From contig NZ_CAMLSE010000040.1 in the NCBI RefSeq assembly GCF_946482605.1, forward strand, positions 10,666 to 74,665: a stretch of 64,000 nt of DNA, in the 5' to 3' direction. The notes under the pieces were generated by a model. The model was given only the letters and a program-made list of their open reading frames with translations. It did not search any database and had not been told where the DNA came from. Positions within the stretch are counted from its first letter, which is position 1, and each line of letters starts with the position of its first letter. The stretch comes from an uncultured Dyadobacter sp. (GTDB lineage Bacteria; Bacteroidota; Bacteroidia; Cytophagales; Spirosomataceae). This document shows positions 35,990-44,128 of this stretch, in pieces. The translations under genes and the position numbers were made by a program.

Positions 35990-36385
35990 ATGAAATCATC
36001 GCCCGATAGCATCTACCTCACATCGAATATCTCGATCACCAATAATGAGGAATACATAATTGATTGCCTGGTTGATCGCGATGAAATGCCTTCTAATTTT
36101 GAAACCAGCCATGTGATCAGTTTTTATGTCAAAACAGACCTGTATCTCGTGTTGTATTTCCCGCAACTGGAAGATCGCGGCTTCCAGATGTATGTAGTGG
36201 AAGACTTTTCGCAGCACATCGACGACCTGGTATTCCTGCGGGAAATGTTTATGCAGCTGATCAATGAAGGGCACAATCCCGAGATTTTAAAGAAGGCGCA
36301 TTACAAGGTAGATTCGATCCTGCACATGGCCAAAACGCTGCGGGCAGTGATACATCGGGATGCGCCCGATTATTCCGAAGATTAG
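35990..36385 (+). CDS. Small acidic cytosolic protein, unknown
   Basis: A 131-residue protein with no signal peptide, membrane segment or known motif. The first half is predicted beta (YIIDCLVDRDEMPS, VISFYVKTDLYLVLYFPQLE), and the second half helical with a His/Ile pattern (HNPEILKKAHYKVDSILHMAKTLRAVIH). It begins 12 bases after the T9SS plug-like gene and ends in a strong terminator, so it is cotranscribed and may be functionally linked, though nothing else supports this. Coding potential is judged from length, ATG and codon use. Confidence 0.65.
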   Translation: MKSSPDSIYLTSNISITNNEEYIIDCLVDRDEMPSNFETSHVISFYVKTDLYLVLYFPQLEDRGFQMYVVEDFSQHIDDLVFLREMFMQLINEGHNPEILKKAHYKVDSILHMAKTLRAVIHRDAPDYSED

Positions 36386-36389
36386 CTCC

Positions 36390-36427
36390 AAAACAAAACG
36401 AGCGGCTCTCGCCGCTCGTTTTGTTTT
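36390..36427. terminator. Bidirectional terminator
   Basis: A 17-bp perfect stem (36390-36406 with 36411-36427) with a 4-nt loop, with A-rich and T-rich ends. It closes the plug-like operon (+) and the ychF gene (-). Confidence 0.95.
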
Positions 36428-36442
36428 AAATAACCCACTGGA

Positions 36443-37543
36443 TCAGACATTGAAACGGAAATGCATGATATCCCCATCCGCCACAACATATTCCTTTCCT
36501 TCGACAGCCATCTTGCCTACTTCCTTCACACCTGCCTCTGTCTTATACAGTTCGTAATCCGCGATCTTAATCACCTCGGCACGTATAAATCCCTTTTCGA
36601 AATCACTATGTATCACACCAGCCGCCTGCGGTGCTTTCCATCCTTTCACGATCGTCCAGGCACGGACTTCCTTCACGCCTGCCGTGAAATAGGTAATGAG
36701 GTTCAACAGCGCATAGGACGCTTTGATCAATTTGCTCAATCCAGACTCCTGTAATCCATATTCGCTCAGGAACATTTCATGCTCTTCCGGGTCTTCGATC
36801 TCGGAGATTTGAGACTCGATCGCGGCACAAAGCACGATTACGTCTGCACCTTCATGCTTTACAGCCTCCCTCAGCTTCTCCGAATATTCATTTCCCGTCA
36901 GCATGGAACCTTCATCCACATTTGCAACATACAAAACAGGCTTGGCAGTAAGCAATTGCAGGTCTCCTATCACCGACTCCTTCGTCTCGTCGTCAATTTC
37001 AAGGCTTCGCGCATTCTTCCCTTCTTCCAGCGTTGTTTTATATTTTTTCAGCCATTCGAGTTCTACTTTGGCTTTGGCATCGCCTGCGCGAGCGCCTTTT
37101 TCCGTCTTCTGAATCTTCTTCTCGATCGATTCAAGATCTTTCAGTTGCAATTCAGCGTCGATGATCTCCTTATCAAAAACAGGATCGACGCGTCCTTCCA
37201 CGTGCACCACATTATCATCAGCAAAGCACCGCACCACATGCACGATGGCATCCACTTCACGGATATTGGCCAAAAACTTATTTCCCAAACCGGCCCCCTG
37301 ACTTGCGCCTTTTACCAAACCCGCAATGTCCACAAACTCGATAATCGTCGGGATTACCTTTTGCGGGCTCACCAGTTTTGTAAGTGTGTCCAGCCGCTCA
37401 TCCGGAACGGTCACTACCCCAACGTTGGGTTCTATGGTACAGAAAGGATAATTGGCGGCCTCGGCTTTGCCGGTTGAAATGGCATTAAAAAGGGTGGATT
37501 TCCCAACATTCGGCAATCCCACAATCCCACATTGAAGACTCAT
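36443..37543 (-). CDS. ychF: YchF/OLA1 redox-regulated ATPase
   Basis: A universally conserved Obg-related P-loop protein that prefers ATP over GTP and binds the ribosome. With start ATG 37543 it is 366 aa, the family length, and begins [17 protein letters not shown]. The frame continues upstream to an ATG at 37627, but those 28 residues lie over the promoter and are not YchF-like. A coiled-coil insert ([20 protein letters not shown]) and the C-terminal TGS domain ([26 protein letters not shown]) are present. Monocistronic. Confidence 0.97.
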   Translation of the reverse strand: MSLQCGIVGLPNVGKSTLFNAISTGKAEAANYPFCTIEPNVGVVTVPDERLDTLTKLVSPQKVIPTIIEFVDIAGLVKGASQGAGLGNKFLANIREVDAIVHVVRCFADDNVVHVEGRVDPVFDKEIIDAELQLKDLESIEKKIQKTEKGARAGDAKAKVELEWLKKYKTTLEEGKNARSLEIDDETKESVIGDLQLLTAKPVLYVANVDEGSMLTGNEYSEKLREAVKHEGADVIVLCAAIESQISEIEDPEEHEMFLSEYGLQESGLSKLIKASYALLNLITYFTAGVKEVRAWTIVKGWKAPQAAGVIHSDFEKGFIRAEVIKIADYELYKTEAGVKEVGKMAVEGKEYVVADGDIMHFRFNV

Positions 37544-37624
37544 ATATAAAAGGTAAGCATTGAAGGGCAGCACATTCGTGACGTTTGACGCAAAGAATGC
37601 CCGCCTGCTGAATAATAATTTTGG

Positions 37625-37656
37625 CAAAATTACTATTTAGCGGGTACAAAAACCAA
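37625..37656 (-). promoter_or_regulatory. Promoter of ychF
   Basis: On the minus strand, TTG (37654-37656), a 21-base spacer and TAATTTTG (37625-37632) match the consensus. The predicted start near 37620 gives a leader of about 77 bases and rules out the upstream ATG at 37627. The -33 part overlaps the terminator of the gene to the right. Confidence 0.65.
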
Positions 37657-37684
37657 AAGCCTTCGTAATCAATTGCGAAGGCTT
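37657..37684 (-). terminator. Terminator of the DUF3276 gene
   Basis: A 9-bp stem (37657-37665 with 37676-37684) around a 10-nt loop, followed on the minus strand by TTTTGGTTTTTG. It lies 20 bases after the stop of the DUF3276 gene. Confidence 0.7.
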
Positions 37685-37704
37685 CTTTTCATTATCTTAA
37701 TTTC

Positions 37705-38052
37705 TTAATCCCACTTAAGGTCCGACTCTCCTACCACATCCACCTCGTCCCCTTTGGATTCAAATTGTGAGAAGTCAACCTCTGGCATCAACTCTGTTTT
37801 CACGTGATCTACCGCTTCCTTCAGGGCATCCACGAACTTATCAAAGTCTTCTTTGTACAAAAACATCTTATGTTTCTCGTACGTGAACCCGTCTCCCTGA
37901 GGATGACGACGGCTTTCTGTGATCGTAAGATAGTAATCGTTAGATCGCGTAGAGCGAACATCGAAGAAGTAAGTCCGTTTTCCCGCCCTGACTCTTTTGG
38001 AGTAGATTTGCTCTCTGTCTTCCACTATGTTTAGTTTTAAATAGGTTTCCAA
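37705..38052 (-). CDS. PUR-family nucleic-acid-binding protein (DUF3276)
   Basis: A 115-residue protein of the Bacteroidota/spirochaete PUR-alpha-like family (BpuR in Borrelia), which binds single-stranded DNA and RNA. The PUR repeat is visible: QIYSKRVRAGKRTYFFDVRST (15-35) and YYLTITESRRH, FTYEKHKMFLYKEDFDKFVDAL. An acidic C-terminal tail follows (DEVDVVGESDLKWD). It probably regulates transcription or translation. Monocistronic, with a terminator. Confidence 0.9.
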   Translation of the reverse strand: METYLKLNIVEDREQIYSKRVRAGKRTYFFDVRSTRSNDYYLTITESRRHPQGDGFTYEKHKMFLYKEDFDKFVDALKEAVDHVKTELMPEVDFSQFESKGDEVDVVGESDLKWD

Positions 38053-38291
38053 ACGCTAAAATATAAAGTTTATTGCTGCTAACAAAAAAACGCGGACATA
38101 TTAGCGATTTGTTGATTTTTGGTTACAACTACCCTGTGCTACTTCCCTCAAATTAACTGCAACTTTTTCTGGTTTCTTAAGTTTTTTTACTAGTTTTGAA
38201 ATTCGTGGGTTTTAAAATTCTTCTGAATTACCAAAGAAAGATATGATATAAGGGACTTTTACCTTATTATGTTTCACCAAAATCCAGAGAT

Positions 38292-38744
38292 ATGACTTAT
38301 CGTCGGATCCTGATTCTCACCATATTAGCGCTTGCTGCGCTGCCCGAAGCATTTGCTCAGGTTAAACTAGGCAAAACGGAAACAGGAAACGCCTCCTACT
38401 ATTCGGCGCGATTCCACGGCAGGAAAACCTCATTCGGGGAAGTACATAAAAGCAGTGAACTGCTGGCCGCCCATAGGAGCTATCCGCTCAATACCATGCT
38501 CGAAGTGACGAATCTGGAAAACGACGAAAAAGTGATCGTGAGAGTCAACGACCGGGGTCCGTTTTCTAGGAACCGCGTAATTGATCTGAGCAAGGAAGCC
38601 GCCCGCCTGCTAGGCATTCTGGCCAAAGGGGTTGCTAATGTCTCTGTCAGGGTAGTCGGAATGGAGGGAATGGTATTGTTGTCACCCCACGAAGAAATAG
38701 ATCCCAAATCGGGCAAAGTCATTTCCATGAGAAGTAAGCCTTGA
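38292..38744 (+). CDS. rlpA: RlpA-like septal ring lytic transglycosylase-family protein
   Basis: A secreted double-psi beta-barrel protein, 150 aa. The signal peptide ends at about 22 (PEAFAQ); the barrel (30-125) has GNASYYSARFHGRKTSFGE, the catalytic-type Asp in VNDRGPF and RVIDLSKEAARLLG. RlpA cleaves naked glycan strands at the septum in Pseudomonas; this copy lacks the SPOR domain that usually targets RlpA to the septum, so the precise role is uncertain. The DUF58 gene follows after 7 bases. Confidence 0.88.
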   Translation: MTYRRILILTILALAALPEAFAQVKLGKTETGNASYYSARFHGRKTSFGEVHKSSELLAAHRSYPLNTMLEVTNLENDEKVIVRVNDRGPFSRNRVIDLSKEAARLLGILAKGVANVSVRVVGMEGMVLLSPHEEIDPKSGKVISMRSKP

Positions 38745-38751
38745 TGCTGCT

Positions 38752-39666
38752 ATGAGTGTCCGCCAACTGGATCTGGCGAAAGTCAGAGAATTCGGAAACC
38801 TGGAATTTCTTGCAAAACAGTTGGTCGAAGGTTTTATCACCGGTCTTCACAAATCTCCTTTTCACGGCTTTTCTGTCGAATTCGCCGAGCATCAGCTTTA
38901 TAATACCGGGGAGTCTACCCGTAATATCGATTGGAAGGTTTTTGCCAAAACGGATCGCCTGTACGTCAAGCGGTATGAGGAAGAAACCAACCTGCGCTGT
39001 CACATTCTCCTTGACACTTCCTCTTCCATGTATTACCCGGAAGAGAATTATGGCAAAATGACATTCAGTGTAATGGCAGCTGCAAGCCTTACTTACCTGC
39101 TGCAACGCCAAAAAGACGCAGTCAGCCTGTGTACATTTTCCGAGCAGGTGGAAATACAAACACCCGCCAAATCGACTCCGTCGCATGTGCATAAAATCAT
39201 GCTCGAATTGGAACACCAGTTGCAGACCAAACGTCCGCTGCTGAGAACCTCCGTGGCAGAAGTCCTGCATCAAATCGCTGAAAAAATTCATAAGCGCTCG
39301 CTGGTCGTCATTTTCAGTGATATGTTCGATAATCTGGAAAATGCCGACAAGATATTTTCCGCATTACAGCATTTAAGGCATAACCTGCACGAAGTATTGC
39401 TTTTCCACGTCACCGACCGGAAAACGGAGGAGAATTTCGCGTTCGAAAACCGTCCGTACGAGTTCATTGACCTTGAAACGGGTGACAAGATCAAGGTGCA
39501 ACCCGACCAGGTCCGCGAGTCCTACCAGCAGTTTGTGGGTGATTTCTATCAGAAGCTCAAACTGAAATGCGGACAATACAAGATCGATTTCATTGAAGCT
39601 GACATTGCCAAAGGTTTCGACCCGGTACTGCTGGCCTATTTAGTGAAACACTCCAAAATGAGGTGA
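38752..39666 (+). CDS. DUF58 domain protein (vWA-like)
   Basis: A 304-residue DUF58 protein. The family mark is the NIDWKVFAKTDRLYVKRYEEE segment (about 62-82) followed by a von Willebrand A fold with a MIDAS-type metal site LLDTSSSM (about 86-93) and VIFSDMFDN. Such proteins usually sit next to a MoxR AAA+ ATPase and are thought to act in complex assembly; no MoxR gene is adjacent here. It is downstream of rlpA by 7 bases. Confidence 0.9.
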   Translation: MSVRQLDLAKVREFGNLEFLAKQLVEGFITGLHKSPFHGFSVEFAEHQLYNTGESTRNIDWKVFAKTDRLYVKRYEEETNLRCHILLDTSSSMYYPEENYGKMTFSVMAAASLTYLLQRQKDAVSLCTFSEQVEIQTPAKSTPSHVHKIMLELEHQLQTKRPLLRTSVAEVLHQIAEKIHKRSLVVIFSDMFDNLENADKIFSALQHLRHNLHEVLLFHVTDRKTEENFAFENRPYEFIDLETGDKIKVQPDQVRESYQQFVGDFYQKLKLKCGQYKIDFIEADIAKGFDPVLLAYLVKHSKMR

Positions 39667-39719
39667 ATTTTTCGGAGATTTGATGTCAGAACCTCTATCA
39701 CGCTGCACATCACATTTTC

Positions 39720-40865
39720 ATGAAAACGCGCCTCTACGCAATAATCTATATTTTATCGGCCATCCTGATGATCGCAGGGTGTAAGTCTGCCGAGAAATCC
39801 CTCAAGAAAGGCGACTATGACGATTCGGTTCTCCGGGCCGCAGAAAAGCTAAAGGGCAATGCTTCCCACAGTTCGTCGATAGAAACCCTGAAACAGGCCT
39901 ACCCGCTCGCTTTGGCGCAGCATCTCGATGAAATTAAAAAACAGCAGGCATCTGAGGACATTTTAAAATGGGAACCACAACTCGATTCTTATAGTCGCTT
40001 AAACAGACTTTACAAAGCCGTTTCTGAATGCAACTGTTCTAACATAGTTACTGCCCAGAACTTTGAAAAGGAGGAAAAAATAGCACGGCATAATGCTGCA
40101 AATGTCCGGTACAAAGAAGGTCAAAAGCTGCTGTCTGTTGGTGACAGGGAAAATGCAAGGAAAGCCTACGAGCATTTTGAGAAGGTAAATGCATTAATAC
40201 CCGACTTCACCGACGTACAAAAAAAGCTGGACCTTGCCTACGAACTGGCCTCTTTCAAAGTGGTGGTAGAACAGGTGCTGGTCACTTCGAAAACGTATCG
40301 GCTCAGCAATGAATATTTTCAAGACCGGGTTAACGAATATCTGCAAACTAACAAACGGCTGAATAAATTTGTCCGGTTCTACATGCCTGACGAAGCCGCG
40401 GAGATCAAACTTCGACCAGACCATATTATTACCCTGCAATTCGACGATTTCGTAGTGGGACAAACCCTGCTTGAAAAAAACACTGAAACCTTCACCAGTA
40501 AGGACAGTGTCAAAGTGGGCGAGAAATTTGTCGGCAGATCGAAGATCCCCGTATATGCAAAAGTTACTGCCAAGCTGACGCTGAACCGTAAAACCGTGCG
40601 TTCGGCAGGCCTGCTCGATATGCAGATCAGAGATTTCAGAACCAGGCAAATCGTTAATCAGGAGAAATTCCATGGAGAATACAACTGGACCTGCGAATGG
40701 GCGCATTTCAATGGCGATGAGCGGGCATTAAGCACCTCACAGCTCCGGCAATGCAAAAGCCAGGAGCTACTTCCTCCCGACCCTCAGCAACTTTTTGTTG
40801 AGTTCAGCAAGCCGATTTATGAACGGCTCACCAGCAAATTGCAAACATTCTACGCCAGGTACTAG
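39720..40865 (+). CDS. Lipoprotein of unknown function
   Basis: A 381-residue lipoprotein; the lipobox ends at C21 (LMIAGCKS). The N-terminal half (22-190) is helical, with TPR-like repeats (SLKKGDYDDSVLRAAEKLKGN; ARKAYEHFEKVNALIPDFTD). The C-terminal half is beta-rich, with EVLVTSKTYRLS-like strands. No catalytic residues were recognised. Envelope scaffolding would fit the layout but is inferred. It overlaps the convergent radA stop by 4 bases. Confidence 0.75.
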   Translation: MKTRLYAIIYILSAILMIAGCKSAEKSLKKGDYDDSVLRAAEKLKGNASHSSSIETLKQAYPLALAQHLDEIKKQQASEDILKWEPQLDSYSRLNRLYKAVSECNCSNIVTAQNFEKEEKIARHNAANVRYKEGQKLLSVGDRENARKAYEHFEKVNALIPDFTDVQKKLDLAYELASFKVVVEQVLVTSKTYRLSNEYFQDRVNEYLQTNKRLNKFVRFYMPDEAAEIKLRPDHIITLQFDDFVVGQTLLEKNTETFTSKDSVKVGEKFVGRSKIPVYAKVTAKLTLNRKTVRSAGLLDMQIRDFRTRQIVNQEKFHGEYNWTCEWAHFNGDERALSTSQLRQCKSQELLPPDPQQLFVEFSKPIYERLTSKLQTFYARY

Positions 40866-42250
40866 CGGGCATTGTGAGCGTCATTCAGAAAAAGTGACAT
40901 AAAAAGCTCATCGAGATGTGCAACAGGTATGATCTCGATTTTGGAACTCTTCAGATCCAGCCCTTTGCTATTGTACTTCGAAATGTAGATCTTCTTGAAG
41001 CCCAGCTTTTCCGACTCCGACACACGGCTGTCGATGCGGTTCACGGCACGTACTTCGCCGCCAAGACCTACCTCCGCTGCAAAACAAACCGATGCAGGAA
41101 TGAATTTATCCTCGTAAGACGATACCAGCGACGCTACCACGGAAAGATCGATAGCCGGGTCCTCCACCTTCAATCCACCCGCGACATTCAGAAATACATC
41201 CTGCACACCGAGCCTGAAACCGCCGCGCTTTTCCAGAACCGCCAGCAACATCTGGAGGCGCTTGGCATCAAAACCGGTGCTGCTTCGCTGGGGCGTTCCA
41301 TATGTAGCCACACTTACCAACGATTGGATCTCCACCAGCAGGGGCCTGTTACCTTCCATCATCGACCCGATAGCAATGCCGCTGACGGGTTCATCCCGCT
41401 GCGAGATCAGGATTTCGGAAGGATTGCTCACCTGGCGCAAGCCTGTACCCTGCATTTCATAAATACCCAATTCAGAAGTGCTTCCGAATCGATTTTTCAT
41501 CGTTCGTAAAATCCGGTAAGTATTATGGCGGTCACCTTCAAACTGCAAAACCGTATCGACCATATGTTCAAGCACTTTCGGGCCTGCCAGCGAGCCATCC
41601 TTGGTGATATGACCAATCAGGAATACGGGCACCCCCATTTCCTTGGCATACTTCATAAACTCCGCCGTACATTCCCGCACCTGCGATACACTACCCGCGC
41701 CCGACTCGATATAGGTCGATTGCATGGTTTGTATAGAATCGACAATCAGGATCTCCGGTTGAAAATCCTCTATCTGCCTGAAAATATTCTGGGTCTGTGT
41801 ATCGGTCAGAATAAAACAGTTGTCGCTTTTGGCGGCCATTCTTTCTGCCCTCATTTTGATCTGCTGCTCGGATTCTTCACCAGAAACGTAGAGCACCTTT
41901 TTGTTGGCAAGAGTCAATGCAATTTGCAACATCAGTGTGGACTTACCTATCCCCGGCTCTCCACCGATCAAAACCAGCGAGCCACGAACAATACCGCCTC
42001 CCAGCACGCGGTTCAGCTCTCCGTCAGCGGTGCCAATGCGCGGCTCATTTTCGTAGACAATTTCCGCAATGGCACGCGGACGGTTGGCCAGGTTTACCGA
42101 TTTCCACGAAACACTCGTTTTCTTATCCTCTTTTTCAATAACTTCCTGGACGAAAGTATTCCATTCACCGCAGGAAGGACATCTGCCCACCCATTTTGGC
42201 GAATTATACCCACATTCCTGACAAAAATATGCGGTCCTGGCTTTGGCCAT
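40862..42250 (-). CDS. radA: DNA repair protein RadA
   Basis: A RecA-like branch-migration ATPase of 462 aa. N-terminal C4 zinc finger (CQEC at 10-13, CPSC at 24-27), Walker A GGEPGIGKSTL (about 96-106), the RadA-specific KNRFGSTSE motif (about 251-259), and a C-terminal Lon-like domain (VFLNVAGGLKVEDPAIDLSV). It helps process recombination intermediates. It has the normal start and length and stands alone. Confidence 0.97.
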   Translation of the reverse strand: MAKARTAYFCQECGYNSPKWVGRCPSCGEWNTFVQEVIEKEDKKTSVSWKSVNLANRPRAIAEIVYENEPRIGTADGELNRVLGGGIVRGSLVLIGGEPGIGKSTLMLQIALTLANKKVLYVSGEESEQQIKMRAERMAAKSDNCFILTDTQTQNIFRQIEDFQPEILIVDSIQTMQSTYIESGAGSVSQVRECTAEFMKYAKEMGVPVFLIGHITKDGSLAGPKVLEHMVDTVLQFEGDRHNTYRILRTMKNRFGSTSELGIYEMQGTGLRQVSNPSEILISQRDEPVSGIAIGSMMEGNRPLLVEIQSLVSVATYGTPQRSSTGFDAKRLQMLLAVLEKRGGFRLGVQDVFLNVAGGLKVEDPAIDLSVVASLVSSYEDKFIPASVCFAAEVGLGGEVRAVNRIDSRVSESEKLGFKKIYISKYNSKGLDLKSSKIEIIPVAHLDELFMSLFLNDAHNAR

Positions 42251-42415
42251 AACAGAAAAATCTAATTTATATCTACCTGGTGACTAACGTAATTCTGCCC
42301 ATATTAATCCAATATTTGCATGTTTCTGCTATAAAATCAAAAAAAATATACGATAGGTATAGTTTTTTGCAATTTGACGTTATTATCCGGTTTTACTTAA
42401 AAAATTATATTATCC

Positions 42416-43132
42416 ATGAACATCCTAACAAAAGTAGCCTGCACATTTCTGCTATGCTTTTTCGCCCTTTCCAGCGCAGAAGCTCAGAAAAAAGGATTTG
42501 CGTTTGGTATTAAAGGTGGTGTGAATTTGTCCCGCCTTACCATGGGAGATGTCTTCACAACACGTTACGATGATCAGGGAAATCCGTATCTGGGCTATGA
42601 CGGGAAAGAGGTGCGGGATAATCTCAAAGAGAGTTTTAATACCAGGACCGGCGCAGTAGGCGGAATCTGGATGCGATTCGGTCGCACATTATTTATCCAG
42701 CCTGAGGTACTGGTATCCACAAAAGGAGGTTCCTTTAAGATTATCGAGAACGACCAACAGCAGCCGGTTGAAAAAACTGTTAATATCAAATACAGTAACA
42801 TTGATGTACCCTTGCTGATCGGTCTGAAAGGCGGGCCCTTCCGCATTCAGGCTGGGCCGGTTGCGTCGTTCCGTATCGGGGATAATCAGCGCTTGCGCGA
42901 CGCATTCCGCTATTACACTTCCGACCTGAGCAATGCCATGTCCCAGGCGACTTTCGGGTATCAATTAGGCGCCGGCCTCGATCTGGGGAATTTCAGTCTG
43001 GATGTAAGGAAAGAAGGTTCTTTTACTAACCTGGCGTCATTTCAGGTAAGCGGACAACAGGCGGAAGGCAGTGGCTCATTAAAACAAAAGATCAGCTCCT
43101 GGCAGGTGACGCTGGGGTTGAAGCTTTTTTAA
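42416..43132 (+). CDS. Outer-membrane beta-barrel protein (PorT-like)
   Basis: A secreted 238-residue protein; the signal peptide ends at about 23 (SSAEAQ). The rest is a beta-barrel pattern starting with FAFGIKGGVNLSRL and ending in WQVTLGLKLF with a final aromatic residue. This matches the PorT/outer-membrane-protein beta-barrel family of Bacteroidota. PorT itself takes part in T9SS, but the family is broad and many members have unknown roles. Monocistronic; a repeat-rich spacer follows. Confidence 0.85.
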   Translation: MNILTKVACTFLLCFFALSSAEAQKKGFAFGIKGGVNLSRLTMGDVFTTRYDDQGNPYLGYDGKEVRDNLKESFNTRTGAVGGIWMRFGRTLFIQPEVLVSTKGGSFKIIENDQQQPVEKTVNIKYSNIDVPLLIGLKGGPFRIQAGPVASFRIGDNQRLRDAFRYYTSDLSNAMSQATFGYQLGAGLDLGNFSLDVRKEGSFTNLASFQVSGQQAEGSGSLKQKISSWQVTLGLKLF

Positions 43133-43136
43133 TTTT

Positions 43137-43306
43137 GAATGAGTGAATGATTGAATTAGTGAATGAGTGAATGAGTGAATAGGCGAGTTTCATGAACAGC
43201 TAACTATATACTTGATACTGAATGATCAGGCAACTCTGTAAACTTTCCCTTATTCAAAAATTCCCATTCCACAGCCATTCACTCACTCACTCATTCACTC
43301 ATTCAC
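43137..43306. repeat. Paired tandem octamer arrays in inverted orientation
   Basis: The left array (43137-43180) has five units of GAATGAGT, two of them degenerate. The right array (43277-43306) holds the reverse complement, ACTCATTC, in about three and a half units. Segments 43159-43178 and 43287-43306 pair perfectly over 20 bp, with about 108 bases between them. The spacer holds no gene. Confidence 0.9.
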
Positions 43307-43321
43307 ACATTACTCATAAAC

Positions 43322-43360
43322 AAAACGAGCAGCCTTCGATCGTGCGATGGCTGCTGTTTT
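43322..43360. terminator. Terminator between the porin and LytTR genes
   Basis: A stem AGCAGCC/GGCTGCT (43328-43334 with 43349-43355), flanked by AAAAC and GTTTT that extend it past one bulged base. It can serve both the porin-like gene on the left and the LytTR gene on the right. Confidence 0.75.
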
Positions 43361-43396
43361 TATGAATAACCCACTAATTTAATTCACCAAATATTT

Positions 43397-43795
43397 TTAG
43401 GCGCTGATGCGAAGGTTGCTGTGATCCAGCAAACCTGAAACCTCCTTGATCTTTCTGCGCGAAACAACTACTTCTTTTCCGCAGGATAACCTCAGCATGC
43501 GATCGTCCTCTAAACGTGCTACAACGTAGTCGGCGTTGACGAGGTAAGATTTGTGTACACGAAGAAATTTGGCGTTCAATTGCTCAGCCAATGATTTCAA
43601 CGTTTTGGATACCAGGTATTTTTTCCCGGTGTTTGTATATATAAAAGTGTAGTTACCTTCACCTTCCAGGAAAGTGATTACATCAGGAGTCAAAAAGATC
43701 GTTCTTCCCATAGACTGGACTGAGATATACGAACGGCTGTCATTGTACGATTTCTCCGACAGGTTGGGGCGAGCAAAGCTTGTAAAATTTTTCAT
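43397..43795 (-). CDS. LytTR DNA-binding domain regulator without receiver domain
   Basis: A 132-residue transcription regulator starting at ATG 43795 (MKNFTSFARP). The frame is open upstream to 43927, but that extension covers a TAATTTTG promoter box (43831-43838, minus) and is not conserved in style. The LytTR domain is about 28-125 (TIFLTPDVITFLEGEGNYTFIYT, LNAKFLRVHKSYLVNADYVV, VVVSRRKIKEV). There is no receiver or membrane part and no histidine kinase nearby, so its signal input is unknown; it may bind DNA constitutively or sense something directly. Confidence 0.87.
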   Translation of the reverse strand: MKNFTSFARPNLSEKSYNDSRSYISVQSMGRTIFLTPDVITFLEGEGNYTFIYTNTGKKYLVSKTLKSLAEQLNAKFLRVHKSYLVNADYVVARLEDDRMLRLSCGKEVVVSRRKIKEVSGLLDHSNLRISA

Positions 43796-44128
43796 GGTAA
43801 CGACGCTAATATTGTTGTGATTTCTTGTTCCAAAATTAGCACATAGCGTAAAGTTCCGAAAATGCGTAAAAGTACGTATTAACACATAACTAATTAAATA
43901 TGAATAAATTACAAAATCATGACCCATTGAAAAGACGTAACGAAACTTATTGAAATGCGTAGTTTTACGTAGTGCAAAAAGCTGGATTTTTTTGATAAAC
44001 CCGGTCTGTAAACGTTTCAGAAGCCCCTCACCTGTTCCTGCGTACTAACTTTCGCTATCTTTGCAACCGTTTCGGAGTCCTTATAAAGGGACTTCCGGGC
44101 AAACCAGTCACCAACAATAGCAAGCTTT
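43796..44128. other. Intergenic region between the LytTR gene and pheS, 333 bp
   Basis: It holds the divergent promoters: a TAATTTTG box (43831-43838) for the LytTR gene and TATCTTTG (44056-44063) for pheS. A leader hairpin (44073-44097) lies just before pheS. No gene was seen. Confidence 0.55.
44056..44097 (+). promoter_or_regulatory. pheS -7 box and leader hairpin
   Basis: TATCTTTG (44056-44063) is a perfect TAnnTTTG element; the -33 part is weak. Transcription would start near 44068. The leader then forms a hairpin: CGGA-GTCC (44073-44080) pairs with GGAC-T-TCCG (44089-44097) with one bulged T. There is no T-run after it, and no T-box or Phe-rich leader peptide was seen. Confidence 0.45.

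Noticed and set aside
36779..37477. 232-codon plus-strand frame opposite ychF
   Set aside because: It is the shadow of a universally conserved gene, with no domain or start context.
37544..37627. 28-residue N-terminal extension of YchF
   Set aside because: It lies in the leader and promoter region, and the family starts at the ATG at 37543.
41525..42265. 246-codon plus-strand frame opposite radA
   Set aside because: Antisense to the RadA catalytic core and without family signature.
43796..43927. 44-residue N-terminal extension of the LytTR protein
   Set aside because: It covers a perfect -7 box and has no LytTR-like or membrane features.
44068..44128. T-box or Phe leader-peptide attenuator before pheS
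   Set aside because: No T-box sequence, no Phe-rich short frame and no T-run after the hairpin.
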